Source: Onchidella celtica (Eukaryota > Mollusca > Gastropoda > Systellommatophora > Onchidiidae). From it: DNA of 64,000 nt. The notes below the pieces were generated by a model. That model saw only the letters and a list, made by a program, of their open reading frames with translations, was not told the origin of the DNA and ran no database searches. The translations under genes and the position numbers were made by a program. Below are positions 22,606-36,600 of the stretch, in pieces. Position 1 is the stretch's first letter. Every line of letters starts with the position of its first letter. The stretch is from the NCBI GenBank assembly GCA_963931925.1, contig OZ007574.1:34396461-34460460 (forward strand), in the 5' to 3' direction.

Positions 22606-23383
22606 CCCTCACCCTGTGAAGGGCGTCGAAATATGGCATCGACTTAACACTTTCCGTGCATTCACTCTGCACGGGCGTACAAATACGGCTAAATCAAGCT
22701 GACCACGCAGCGCGCAAGCTGGACTTCCATGCGTCGGGTCACTGACCTCTTTGAGACATAACTACCGCCTTATTGCTCACTGTATCTCTTCTAAATCAAA
22801 GGCATTGTGACAAGGACATGATAACAGTGAACCACTGGTTGGAATCACAAAGAGCTTTCAAAGGCTCTCCCCACCCTATCAAAAGGTGTAAAATCGACAT
22901 GCAAAGCTGTTGCTCAACAAATCTGCAATATTATCTCATTTTCTCACAAGCTGACCATCATCTAGAGTTGTCTGTATCCAAGAACCAATCAGAGACAAGC
23001 TCTGAAATGATCTTTGCCCCAAATGCCCACATTGGTTCATTTATGTTGAATCAGGATGAAACTATTTGTTTCTAGGGCTTGGGGGCTATGGCTAGTTTAG
23101 TAGTTATCATGCTTTGTTCTCACGAAAAGTGCAGCTGTCAGTTTGGTTTCATAAGTCAGATCATTACTTACAGACAAAAGATTTTGCTGGTTAATTCATT
23201 ATCAAGCGTGATAAAGCATAGCAGCAAATGTTTTCATACCGATTAATAAAAACCGAACCACGTGGACAGCGGTAGTGTGGTCATCGTATATTGGCAATGG
23301 TCCGTGCCAACCAGGCATGATTCTCCAAGAGTAAGGTCACTGACCGGACAGCGGGCTTTGAGGCGTCGCACGCGGGGTGTGGG
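22606..23383. mobile_element. TTAA-flanked piggyBac-like element, family 2, copy 2
   Basis: TTAA at 22602-22605 and 23384-23387; ends CCCTCACCCTG and, read backwards, CCCACACCCCGCG. Collinear with 14044-14812, with many substitutions and small indels, so the two insertions are not recent. Non-autonomous. Confidence 0.75.
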
Positions 23384-23387
23384 TTAA

Positions 23388-24655
23388 CTCTGTAAGATTA
23401 GAGCACCACACACTGCGTCGCTAGGTCTGGCCCAAAATGATGGACCAACACACGCTGCGTTGTCTATAAATAAATACAGTCTATGAAAAAATTGGGTCGA
23501 AACACAAAATAACTCCGACCTTAAAGAGTTTTAAAGAATGAGTAGTAAATATGGTCACTTATAATCATAGTAAAGTTGTTTTATCTTATGAACATGCATG
23601 TGTACCAGTGTCAACCATTATCAGGTAAAAATTATCTATAATCCAACTTACAATTTTTGGCACTTACTGACTTAGTTCGTGCCAGTGTGTGCCTCGAGTC
23701 TTTTCTTTTATTGTTGAGATACTACCAGTAGTAGTAGTATTACTCGAACCAAATTTTGTCATTGTTAAATGGATTCTCATTAGGCCTAGACACTTTACAG
23801 CAAACATACAAATTTTCACTATTTGAGGATTTGGTGAATCTGAGAGCTTGGGACCGGCCTGTAGTGTGGATCATTTACATTAGTTACAAATGCTGAGCCC
23901 GATCTACCTGCATTTGTAATTCATTGCTCATAAAATTACTATCTTATCAAGGTTAAAAGTGAAGATAAAAGCAGCCTGTCCTGCACTGACCCATTTCTGA
24001 TCTCTAGCCAGGCCATGATGATTTTATCGTGGTTTACAAAAAGGACAGTTTGTATGATGTATTGTGAACATAGTATTACTAATGATTAATAAGGATAGGT
24101 TAATATATTTGCATTCGCTGCTGCCAAATGAAGAAAAACTGAAAATAGGTATCTGTGAAAGCTTATTTTTAGATGAATTGAGATGTCCCTCTTGAACACG
24201 TTGTGATGGTATCATGAATTAATCTTAGCAATTTCTATTTTTATTTATAAATCTCTAAATTTTAAGATGGTACCAAGAGCACTTATATTTTTTTCATTTG
24301 CACGTCCGTTTAATTGTGCCAAATCAGCAACATATGACAGAATGTGAAAGACCCAAAATTATGGAAAGAAATACGCCTACTAATACAATACATTATAATT
24401 ACTTATTAAATATAGTGCAGTGGAACAGTCTCATTGTAAATATATCAGCATGCTGTTGAACTATTTACAGGTCATTTGATACAATGATACAAATCATTGA
24501 TTGAGAGAAATGCAACTTTTTCCTCAGATTGGGCTGTAAAATCATGTTCTGATTTTTACATTTTGATAGCTTTTAATACTTTTCTCCTGAAACACTAGAC
24601 TAGGAAATAACCCATTTTTGATCTACCTGATTCAGGGCTCAGCAATGTTGAGTGG
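23388..24655. other. upstream region of the receptor gene
   Basis: No exon or named repeat was recognised. It should contain the promoter and 5' UTR of the gene starting at 24656. An in-frame TAA at 24608-24610 limits how far the first coding exon could extend. A CAG at 24633-24635 could be a splice acceptor from an upstream non-coding exon. Confidence 0.35.
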
Positions 24656-27600
24656 ATGCTTACATTTGCTATCCTCCTGTTTGCAGCTCCGTTAGCACTT
24701 TCAACATGTGAGTAAACCTGAAAATGATGGAATAAAAATTCAAGGATTTCAGTGCATTGTTAGTTAAGATTAAGATTGTGTGAATTGAGCCAATCACTAA
24801 ATAATGATTAATTTATATTAATCACGTTATGAACTAAACAAGAAAGGCATGATTAATAAATTACCCTGCTGGTTTAATAATTTAACAAAAGGCACAGTTT
24901 TGTATCTCCCTTAGTGTGATGTTAAATGCTATCATGCAACATTCTTGTGAACTCAAGATTTACAACTTTTTGGTGAAAGAAAATAAACATTCATGTCTGT
25001 TAGGAATTTACCAATGTATACTTAGTTTTCACAAATAATAAGCAAAGAGCAGGTAATGTATTTGGATATTACTCACTTTATAATTTATTTTCAGCTTGTA
25101 TTTATCGACGAATATGGCCCTCTTCTTCTAATGTAGGCTTTATTACAAGCCCAGATTATCCAGAAAAGTACTCACCGAATATATGTAAAATGTGGGCGAT
25201 TGAGGGAGCACCAGGAACTCATGTGAGCATCAGGTCAGTCACCAGGTTTAAAAGTAGATCTTTAGCTTTACTTTAGGCATAGTTAAGTCATTGTCACATG
25301 TTTATTCCTCTGTGCATTTTGATGTCATGTGATTGTTATTTGATTGAATCATTCCTTACAGCTATGTCACTTATCAGAGCATTTACTGGTTCCATAAAGT
25401 CAGCAAATGAAGCCACCTCTATGAATCTGAGTCGTGCAAACCCTGAAAAAGCAGGGAAACAGGTGGAGAGCAAAGCTATTTCCTAAAATTCATGAATTGT
25501 AATGGCATCCTTCTGTAATTTATCACTTTGCTTCACAGAATCAACCTAAAACCATAAGTTGATCTTTATGTATCAAGTTTTAATATGGTCAAAAAGATTT
25601 TTAAAATATATGAAAACCACCACTGTGTTGTGCATTTTATGGCATTTTAATGGAAGCAAGTTGTCATCAGGAAGAATCTGAACAAATTTTTGTGAAACTT
25701 CCCTTGCTGAGAGATGGAGTTTCTAAAGGGAATGAAGGTTGAAAGAAGTTATGAAAGTTAAGGTGAGCTGGAAAAATGTTTTGGAGCCAAACCATCAAAA
25801 GTGTGATTTTGGCATTGTTGTTATGGCAGGTTTATCTATAAAATTTTTATGGATTCTTGGATGTTGTCAACCAAATAATTAAATGCCAAACTGAGCTTGC
25901 AAGATAAAGTCTTTAGAGCCATTAATGAAAACTGTGAAGGAAAGCAGGTAACCAGTTTTATTCAAGCATTATTTGTACAAAGTTCTAGTCACAGATTATG
26001 TTGGCAGCATTTGGGAGAGTTAATTTTGCATAACTTTAGAACTACAAGCAGTTCACTTTGTAATGTACCAACCTAATATAAATGTAACTTTATGTAATTT
26101 TTGTTGTTTTGTTTTGTTTGTCTCATCAATTTTTTATGAGGATTTTGTCATGTATTTCATGGCAGGATTATTGATCTTGATATCCCAACGTCACAAGACA
26201 TTTGCAACAAAGATTACCTCATGATTGGCCCAATACACAGACACAAATACTGTGGCAACACCAGAACACAGCTGTTCGATCCCTATAATGTGGAACTGAC
26301 CACATCACAGCAAATACTCTACATTGTATTTAACAGCACTGCTGAGAGTCCAAAGGGTTCAGGTTTCAACATCTCTTATGAAATCTGTGAGTAATACGAG
26401 ATTGAATGTCTAATTTCCGGAATCCCCATAGAATGATTTTAAGCCTCAAAGTCTAATTATGTTGAAAACATGAAAATTGCTGGAATTGTCATGAAGGCAA
26501 GTCTGTAATTTGTATAAATACCAAGGGCACAAGGTAGTAGTACTATGTACATGTATAATTAAAACAGCAGTGTTGAAATATATCTTACCTCCATGTATGC
26601 TTAATCATAATTTTCACAATCAAGAGTTATGAAGACAGCAAACAAGGTGCAAACCTAATTCCACTGTAGGTGCAGTATTCATTTACTGAATTATTGCTAA
26701 TTTTTATGCAGTTGACCATGCTATTACATTATTCTTGAATATTCCCTGTGGCAAATGCATTTCAGCCCCCCAGTTAGGCATCCCTGTGAAGTAGCCTCGG
26801 TTGGCACCTCTGATAAATGCTGGCACCTCTGATAAATGCTGGCAACCCTGTTTAACTTTTTTGCACTCTGGGAATAAGATTTCAAGCTGCATGATTGATT
26901 TAGCTTGTGCTATGCTGTACTTTCGTTTCATTCTTTCAGATGACAGTAGGCGCGGAACTTCTTCATCCACCACCACCACACCAACATTTACCACTGTGAG
27001 GTCTTGGATGAGTGAAATTTGCCATGTGGTTTTAACCAGTGATAGAGGAGTGATCAGAGGAAACCAAATCAGCAGAAGTCCTCGGTGTCTTCGGGGAGTG
27101 GCATGGGAGATATACTCTCCTTATGTGTCCCTGGATCGTGCTACAGTATTAGTTGAATTTAAAAAATGCAACTTGCTGCAAGGTGACCATCTGAGAGTAT
27201 ATGATGGCCGATCAGACAGCAGCACAATGATTGGAGACTACACTACTTTTACATGTGCAAACTATCTGCAGTCTTCAAAAAATGGATTGTTTATTGAATA
27301 TACCACCAATCGATCAAGCACAAGCACCCCAGACCTGGAAATCACTTTTAGTGAGTCAGGCTTGCCTCTTTTGATTTGGTTTCGAGAATTTCCTGTGCAC
27401 TGACTTCTTTAACCTTTGAGGCCCACTCTATTTCTGCTTGTGGGAAAGTTTTGATTTTGTATGAATTTGTTCTTAGGGGCATAATTTAGGGTTTTCTATG
27501 ATCATTTGGACTTGGTTGATTAGTGTATATTGTAGAAATTGATAAAAATAACTTCTTGCCTTGAGTTCTTGTGGGATCTGCAGTTGAGTGATACATTTCT

Positions 27601-30600
27601 GTGTATCACTGGTGATACCTAGGGCCCAGAGGGCTGAAGAAATTTTTGTTCTGATTTTTACATATCATACTTTGTTTTTGTCTCATGCTGATCATTTTAC
27701 AGTAAATTACATTGCAGTGCTATGGGTTGTGGTGGTGGACACTTCTGGCCTCCTTCAGTCCTATTGTTCTGTTATATTGTCTTCTTGCTTTTTCTTATCA
27801 CAGTGTGGCCCTTATCATGTCGGCGTACTTTCTTTAAACTTAAACTCAAACTGCAGTACTTACTAATTTGAAACAAGCAGATATAATGTGTAGTTAGTGA
27901 CACAGTGTAATTATGCTACAATGATTTACTGCTTTTCATTGATGCCGTAAAGAAAGAGATACTGGAAACATGATTGATATAACACATTGTTTTGTTGGTT
28001 TTGTTTTTCACACATACATCAATCTTTTTCTCAACTGCAGGTATACAGACACAGTACTCACATGGCACATTTGCCCCACGTGCACAGACGCTGGATCGGA
28101 ATCATGACAAAGACAGAAATACAGATCAGTCTGATGCCAGGCATGTGCATCATTGTATTGTTGTGCTAGATGATTCAAATGGAACAATCAGCAGTGATGA
28201 GATGTACAAGGGAGGCAAGGATTGCAGAAGCTACGCCTGGAAATTATTCAACAAAGCAACAGAGAGCCATAATGTGCACTATCATATAAGCTTTGAACAG
28301 ATAGACCTGGGTATCAAGAGTATGATAAATGTATATGATGGCCGAGACATTTCTGCACCATTAATAGTAAGACTTTTTTACCGTCCAAGAACAGAAGGTA
28401 AAGATTCAAGTGGAAATGCAGTCTTGATCCAGTTCAAGCCAGAAGATGGCTCTGTGGGCACAGCTGATAAAGCCCATTTCAGGATAAGATTCACCATGAA
28501 AGGTACTTATTGTTTTTCAGAGGCAGTTTGTAACTGTGACATGTATTTCAGAAATCTTACAACTTGTTTTCAATTGCTCTAGACAGTTCTGTCTGTTTTC
28601 TAACCATTTATAGGTGTGATTAACAGTTTTTAAGTACAGATTTCGCAGATGGTTGTGAAGTTTCCACCATGAAGTAAAAATTGTGACACTGCCTTTGCGA
28701 TTAATGTTCTATTTGAGTCCTCCCCACCAAGCATTTCTGAGCAAATAATAAATGTCTGTCGGCTTAATTCACCATGATTTAGTTGCCCATATTTACAAAG
28801 TTTTTAAGGAAAATTACAAACTAGTGAATGAAACACATGTGAAAATGTTTATTTTGTGAGCACTTTCAGCAAATAAGTTTTGACATTGAAATTTAAAATT
28901 TTCATTAACCCTCGTCCCACGTTGAGTGAACTCGTTCACGTAACTCTCCGTGCGGGGATAGCCAGTGGCCAGTCAGCTGATCGTTCGCATGTTGCTGGTA
29001 ACCTCGGCGGTTGAGTCAGTCGGGTCCTTTTGAATACGTGTATTGTGTTTACTTTAGGATGCAATTCTTCTTCTTCTTCTTCTTTCGTTCACCAATCTAA
29101 ATCTGCAGATTTGTTCTTTTAAGAAAATCTACGGTTTTCTGCAGTTCTGGCAGAGCACCATAGCGTTTGATATTCAGGTCGGTGGGCTTGGGCCAATATG
29201 TATTTTGTTGTGCTGAGAAGCGCCTAACCTAGATACCACGCACCCTTTTCACCATTTTGTCTAGGACGCAGTAACAACAATAGTGGTGGATAAATCGTAA
29301 GTGACCCCTCTGATATTTGGATAAAGTATTGTGATGATATGCAGTAAATTTTATTGTGAAATGGTAGGCCCAAAATCAAGAATTTTCTACATTTACATGC
29401 CATTTAACACACGTTTTATCATTTTCCCCAAGACCTGTGCGCTTTTTCTGCCCTTAAGACATTCAGGTGAACAAATTATTTTTTAAGCCAGGCGCTTAAT
29501 TTACTAACCACATGTATCGTGGCATTGCCTTCTCCTTCCTCTACTATGTAAAGCATCCATGTCCTATGATGTAGTTTTAGCGAGAGATTTGATTTCCAGG
29601 TCGCAGAGCACATACATGTACTGAAAAGTGGTTTATCAAATCAACACAATATCTCTCTAATTACCACATCAAATAAAGACAACGACCAACAACAAAATCG
29701 GTCATTTTCTCCCAGTTTTTCCTGATGAAAAACCTACAGACAGACGCCCTTATGCAGCATGCCCTAGTATTACATCGGAATTCATAATTACAGACATAGA
29801 ACAGTGTCTCAAATATGAACATGGCCCCTTTTTTCTCATTTCACATGCAGACAACAACCAGCATCAAAGTAAAAGTTTCCCCAAGAATTTCCCCAGTTCG
29901 AACTTCAGAACGTTGGTACTATTACATGAGTATGACGAATAGTTACGAATAGTTGGATCGTAATAAACGTAATCTTACGATACCATTTTGTTAGATATAG
30001 TAGGGATGACAGGATAGATAAACACGCGAAAATTGTGTGGGAAAAAAAATGTGAAAAAACTGATAGTCGCGGCAACCGAATAAACAAAACACGAGGAGCA
30101 GCGCTGCCATACAATATATTGGCCTCCCGCTGGACCCGGTTTGCAGTAAGTAGGCCACAATATTGGCCTCGCACATTGCGCGGAGTGGCCTCCCGCAGGA
30201 CGAGGGTTAATGCTTGAATAGAAAAAAAAAAAACAGTACAGATTTGAACATAGAAAAATAATCTTGACTTTTCTTCATAGGGGAATTTGATTCAAAACAA
30301 ATTAGGACTTCTTTTTTTTTTTTTTTTCATAAACTATACAGAGAATTGCATTTATTATTGTATTTACCCAGGAAACCATTTAGTTCAATGATCTTGACCA
30401 AAAATTGCACAAATTGTGGGTCTGATGAAAATTGGGACTTGTTACAAATCTTGATTGATGCTTACGTTCGTACCGCTTCAAAACATTTCACACAAAAGTT
30501 AACAAAGGCAATACATTTCTCTGATTTTCATTTAATGTTTATTGATCACTGAAACAATGACATAATACAAAGAGCAAAATGAAAATAACTTTGTGGGCTT

Positions 30601-33600
30601 TTTTTTTAATCTTTTGTAAGAATTCAACACTGTCCCCCAAATCTTATTGTGAAATCTGTATATCCTTTGCATGTTAAATTGAGGATACAGTCAAAATTCA
30701 AGCTAGTTTCAGTTATTGGTTGGAATCTGCAGTGTGAGAAAGATATTTTTTTGTCACAGTGATTTTTTGGTAAAATGCCAAAAGGGTTATAGATAAAGAG
30801 ACTTAAATGATTGAGAGAGCTGGAAAGAGCAAGGTGTGTTAATATTTCCCTAGCACCATATTATGTGTGAAAAGTCAAAATTAAAGTCTTCAAAATGTAG
30901 AGAATGAAGGAAAGACCCAAATTAAGGATGAGGCGTCATGCCAAATAGCTGCCCAGTCCACCTTCTTGTAGGTTATGATAAAAAATACTGGTAATCACGT
31001 GATGACGCTGTATCCATATTCTGGTAGTGGTTTTCTGTTCTTTTTTTCACACATAATATATACATTTGCCGTTAATATCATGCTGTTGTCTGATCTTTCG
31101 ATGCGAATATTTTTTGCCACTGCAGACACTTTATGTTTAAATATGTATGCTGTCTTTGTCTCCTGTGATCAGTTCGATGCAGTCCAGGCTGGTCACCTTG
31201 TGGTTATGGAGAATTCAGTTGTTACAGGTACAACAATGAACGCTGCAATGGTGTCTGGGACTGCCCACTTCATGGAGGCGATGAAAGGGGTTGTCTTGGT
31301 CAGTTGTTTTTTTTCTTTGTATTGTTTTTCACTTCCAATTATGTTGTAGATATTTGTTTTAGTTGTTTTAAATGTGTACCTCACTGTTGTGTTCTTCTAG
31401 ATTGTTAAATATTTTTCTCCCTACAAGATTTAATTAGATGCTTTTCATGAATTGCTCATACTTTTTGTGGTCTTTTTTTTTTGTTTTTTGGTGGGGGGGG
31501 GGGGGGGGGGGGGTTCTGAATTTTACCATGCAAGTCCTTTAATGTGATGCTGTTACCAGATGAAGAATCTCATTTTGTTTATGACTGTGTGGGTTATTGT
31601 GGTTGTTGTGTGTTTATATTTGCCAGATTCTTGCCCCAGTGATTTCAGCTGCTACACCAGATTGCCCTACTGCTACACTGAGAGTGACAGGTGTAATGGG
31701 AAAGGCGCATGTTCCAATTACAGGGATGAAATGGGATGCAGTGAGTATATTTCGTCAACAACCATGCTGTCAGATGCCAGCTATGATGTTTTGTTAGCAG
31801 AATATAAATGTATTAAATAGGTGATGGCCTTAATTGAATTTTTCTTCCCTAATAACCAGGCAGCTGCAAAATTAGGTAAATTTTTCTGTATTGGCTCAGG
31901 TTATAAGAAAACTTCATCAATATCTGCTTGGCTTTGTAAATATATAATGATCAGTGGCGGATCTGCTATGAAACAAATGAAGCTTAAGCTTCAGGGCCTC
32001 TAAGCCTGGAGGGGCCTTGAAGAAACTTTTTTCAATGAGTGAATTTTGGATGGTGTTCTGTTGGTGCTGGTTGCAAAGGGGCCCCATAACAGTTCAAGCT
32101 TCAGGGTCCCAAGAATGTAATGCCGCCACTGTGGACTAGTCAGACCATAGGTGTCTGTATGTATTGGGGTTAGTTAGTGTTTCTTAACCCATTCGCTGCT
32201 ACATGTTTTTACCTGCTGTATGCATAGGTGTCTGTATGTATTGGGGTTGGTTAGTGTTTCTAAACCCATTTGCTGCTACATGTTTTTACTTGCTGTATGC
32301 TGCAGAAAAAATTTTAATTGCATGAACTTAAGAGTGCACTTGTACGAGTGTAAGACACAGGAATATAAATTATGAGTGGGACTCTGAGTGCAAGAAGAGA
32401 AGGGAATACACTTCCAATCACAGTTTCACACATTTTTATGGCAAGACATTTTTCACACCAATGTACACAGTAATGGAGTGTGGGTAATAAGACAAATCAC
32501 TGAGAACAAACCAACCTTTTCGTCTTTCCTTCTGGTGATGGTGATATATCAGTACCTCACTGCTAGCTTTGAAAAAAAATGATTTGAACAAGTTGATGAT
32601 CTTTCCCAAAATAACCGAATCCAAATCCTAGAATACCAAGAGCATCATAGGAAGGCCAACACACGCACAGTTTTAAAAATCAGCACATGTATCTAATTTC
32701 AGCTGCTGAACAGTGTTCTTCTGAGAAAGGTCTCTATCTATGTCGGAATGGTCAGTGTATTTATGAGAAGTGGAGATGTGATAGAACAAAGGACTGTGCG
32801 GACAATAGTGATGAGGAAAACTGTTCTTGGGGTATGTAAATGTTGTGTGTACTCTGTTATTTATATATTTTTTTGCTTATCCTACACATGAAACTAGAAC
32901 CAGTCATAGGAACATAACACATCAGCAAATTTATTAAACGGGTGCACTTTCCATCTACGAAATTGTTCTAGGATGTTATTGTCATATACTATTGTTAATA
33001 TTTATAATATTATTCTTATTTGTCAGGTCAGAAAAATCTGCTACTGGTAACATGTAATCCAGTACAACCTGTTTCATGAACTGGTACGCTAGCATGGTAT
33101 CAGTGGGCGTGCACCTGTCGGTGCAAACGGCCAGGGCGGAGGAGGTTTCATCTAACCCAACGGCCACATGCTAGGGCACAATGTGACCCTCAGTATTTGA
33201 GTCCTTCATATTGGCCCCCGGTAGCGGTGTGGTCATAGGCTTGTTTGCCTAAATCACAGACGAAGAATTGAGCAAACTTCCCGGACGCAGCTTCGAAGCT
33301 GGCGGCAGCAGGCCAGTGGTTGATTGATAGGGCAGATGGCAATATACCGTCACTCTGGCCTGGATATCGTGACACAGAGCATCCACCAGTATTGGTGTTC
33401 TTTGGTTTGGGTCCTTCACCCTAGTCAGTTGGGACTGCGAGGCTGTGGAGTAGCCTACAGGCAGCCGGTCAGGCAATATGACTGTCCCTCTGGCATCCTC
33501 CTGCACCTGGATACATTTCCAGTCGTCTTGACCCTGTCTTGCCACTTGGATAAGTTGTGTCCAGGCGAGAGAGTGAGTCTGATGTTTGCGCAGCTCTTTT

Positions 33601-36600
33601 TCACTAAAAACAAACTCTTTGCGCCAGTCTTAACACTCACCTCGTCTTCTTTATCTTCTTTCCTCTCAAAATTCCAACGGCGATGGGCGAGTGCGGTGGC
33701 AGCAGGTTTGGATAGACTGGAAGCTGTTAGCACAGACCTACACGTTGGTGGCTGTGGGCTATGGTCGCTTCATCGTCGATTGAAGTGGAGGCGTGGGGAG
33801 GCAGCACCCACAGTAGCTGAGCAGCCTTATTTAAGGATAGCACTGCTCACCTCAACTGAGGAAGGGGCTAGAAAAGGTGCCCTAAAGAAAGCCCACTTCA
33901 CATCACCCTGACTGGTATACCGCGACCAGTGGGGATCCCTTTTTGCGGTCGAAACAAAAAGAAATTCAGCTTACTCAGGCTAGGAGCCTGGAATATACGC
34001 ACACTACAGGACAACTCAAACAACCCGGAAAGACGCACTGCACTTATTGCCATTGAGCTCAGCAGGTACAACCTGGACATAGTGGCACTCAGTGAGACCA
34101 GACTCCCTGATAGTGGCCAACTCAAAGTGCTCAGTGGTGGATACACCTTCTTCTGGAAAGGCAAGGGTGCAGTCGAACCGAGACAGCATGGTGTTGGGTT
34201 TGCAATTAAAAATGACCTTGTCAGAAACTTGCAGTCCATGCCAATTGAAATAAATGACAGGCTAATGACACTCAGGATCCCAGTTGGGAAAAGCCAGTCA
34301 GCCACCCTCATTAGCGCATATGCGCCCACCATGACAAACCCAGATGAAGCCAAAGACAAGTTCTATTCTGATCTAGAATCTGTCATATGCTCTGTCCCGG
34401 CAGCTGATAAGCTGATTCTCTTGGGGGACTTCAATGCTAGGGTTGGCTCCGAAATCTCAGCGTGGCCAAATGTTTTGGGCCCTCATGGAGTTGGCTCATG
34501 CCATAACAACGGGTTGCGCTTACTTACTTTGTGCGCTGAATTTGGCCTGTTCATTACCAACACAAATTTTAGTCTCCCCGTGAGAAACAGAACGTCATGG
34601 ATGCATCCCCGCTCAAAGCATTGGCATCTCATAGACTATGTCATTGTGAGGAAGACTGACAGAAAGGATGTCCTTGTAACAAAGGCGATGTGTGGTGCCG
34701 AGTGTGGAACTGACCACAGGCTCATTGTTTGCAAGCTCAGACTAACATTGAGGCGCAATAGACGCCCTCAAGGGAAAGCGCCACCTAAACGCCTAAATGT
34801 TTCAAAACTCTGCTCAGCTGAGAAACAGAGCGAGCTCTCATCAGAACTCTCCTCAAAATTGGATTGCGTGACTTTTGACCCTGAGAACATTGAACAGAGC
34901 TGGACTGACCTAAATACGACTGTACACTCTTGCGCCAGCAGCACAGTTGGTTTTCCTGTCCGCAAGCACCAGGACTGGTTCAATGATAATGATAATGAAA
35001 TCAAAGTGCTCATCAAAGAAAAAAATAGTCTCATCCAAGCTCACTGCAGTGACCCCTCTTCCACAGCAAAAGCTGATGCACTGCGTGCATGTAAGGGTGT
35101 ACTCCAGAAGAAGCTGAGGAAAATGAAAAATGACTGGCTTGAAGAGCGAGTAAGAGAAACTCAGAAATATGCCGACACAAACAACACTAGAAAGTTCTTT
35201 GAGAGCCTCCGAGCTGTGTTTGGACCATCCCGCTGTGGCACTACGCCACTTCTTGCGTCAGATGGTTCAACACGCATTGTTGAATTGAATGCCATAATTC
35301 AGCGTTGGGCAGAACATTTCGGAGGTGTGCTAAATCGGCCATCAAATATAAATACTGAGTCCATTGACCGCCTCCCTCAGACTCCTATTAATGCAGCTCT
35401 TGCCAAGCCATTCACAGCAAATGAGACCCGGACTGCCACAAATCAGATGTCCTTTAACAAATCACCAGGCGTGGATTCAATTCCTGCTGAGGTGTATGCC
35501 TTCGGTGGAGAAAAGCTTATTGAAAGGTTGACCGAGTTGTTCAATCATATGTTGAAAGCAGGGAAGCTGCCACAGGACTTCAAAGATGCTTCAATCATCC
35601 ATCTGTACAAAAACAAAGGGGACAGCCAAGTCTGTGACAACCATCGGGGAATCTCCCTACTTTCAATTGCTGGCAAAATATTGGCAAGAATGCTTCTGAA
35701 TCGCCTTCTTGATCACCTCTCGTCAAATGACTTGCTTCCCGAGAGCCAATGTGGCTTTCGTAAAGAGAGGGGAACGGCGGATATGATCTTTGCTGCCAGA
35801 CAGATTCAGGAAAAATGCATGGAACAAAATAAAGCGCTGTATATCACATTTGTTGACCTCACTAAAGCATTTGACACAGTGTGTCGTGAAGGCCTCTGGA
35901 AAATCTTGGCGAAGTTTGGGTGTCCACCCGAATTCATCACAATAGTGCGCCAGTTTCATGATGGCATGCAAGCTGCAGTCAAAAGCAACGGCAGTGTTTC
36001 AGAGCCCTTTGCTGTCACAAATGGGGTAAAACAGGGTTGCGTCTTAGCCCCAACTCTGTTCAGCATCATGTTCTCTGCAATGCTACAAGAAGCCTTTAGC
36101 TCTCCTCCTCAAGGGGTAAGCATCAAGTACCGAACTGATGGCAGTCTATTCAACCTCAGGAGACTTCAGGCAAAAACCAAAACCAAAAGTACTCAAGTCT
36201 GTGACCTACTATTTGCTGATGATTGTGCACTTCTGGCACACGATGAGGATAGCATGCAAAACTGTGTTGATAAGTTCTCTAGTGCCTGTGACAACTTTGG
36301 CCTCACAATAAGCACAAAGAAGACGGAAGTGCTCCATCAGCCTACTCCAGACGACAAGTATCCTGTGACCCCAAATATCAAAGTCCATGACAGTCTTCTG
36401 AAGGTGTCGGAGAACTTCACCTATCTTGGCAGTACACTGTCTTCCACGGCTCGTGTTGATACTGAAATTCCCTCAAGAATCAGCAAAGCCAGCTCTGCAT
36501 TTGGCAGGCTTCGAAAGAGAGTGTGGGATGTTGCCGGCATTCGCACAGACACTAAGCTGAAAGTGTACAATGCTGTGGTCCTTCCCACCCTACTCTATGG

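Noticed and set aside
27987-28169. Alternative frame over receptor exon 5
   Set aside because: It crosses the acceptor at 28040 and conflicts with the CUB reading frame, which is phase-consistent with its neighbours.
33898-34359. 153-codon minus-strand frame repeated at 59042-59503
   Set aside because: Antisense shadow of the LINE endonuclease; it recurs only because the LINE is duplicated.
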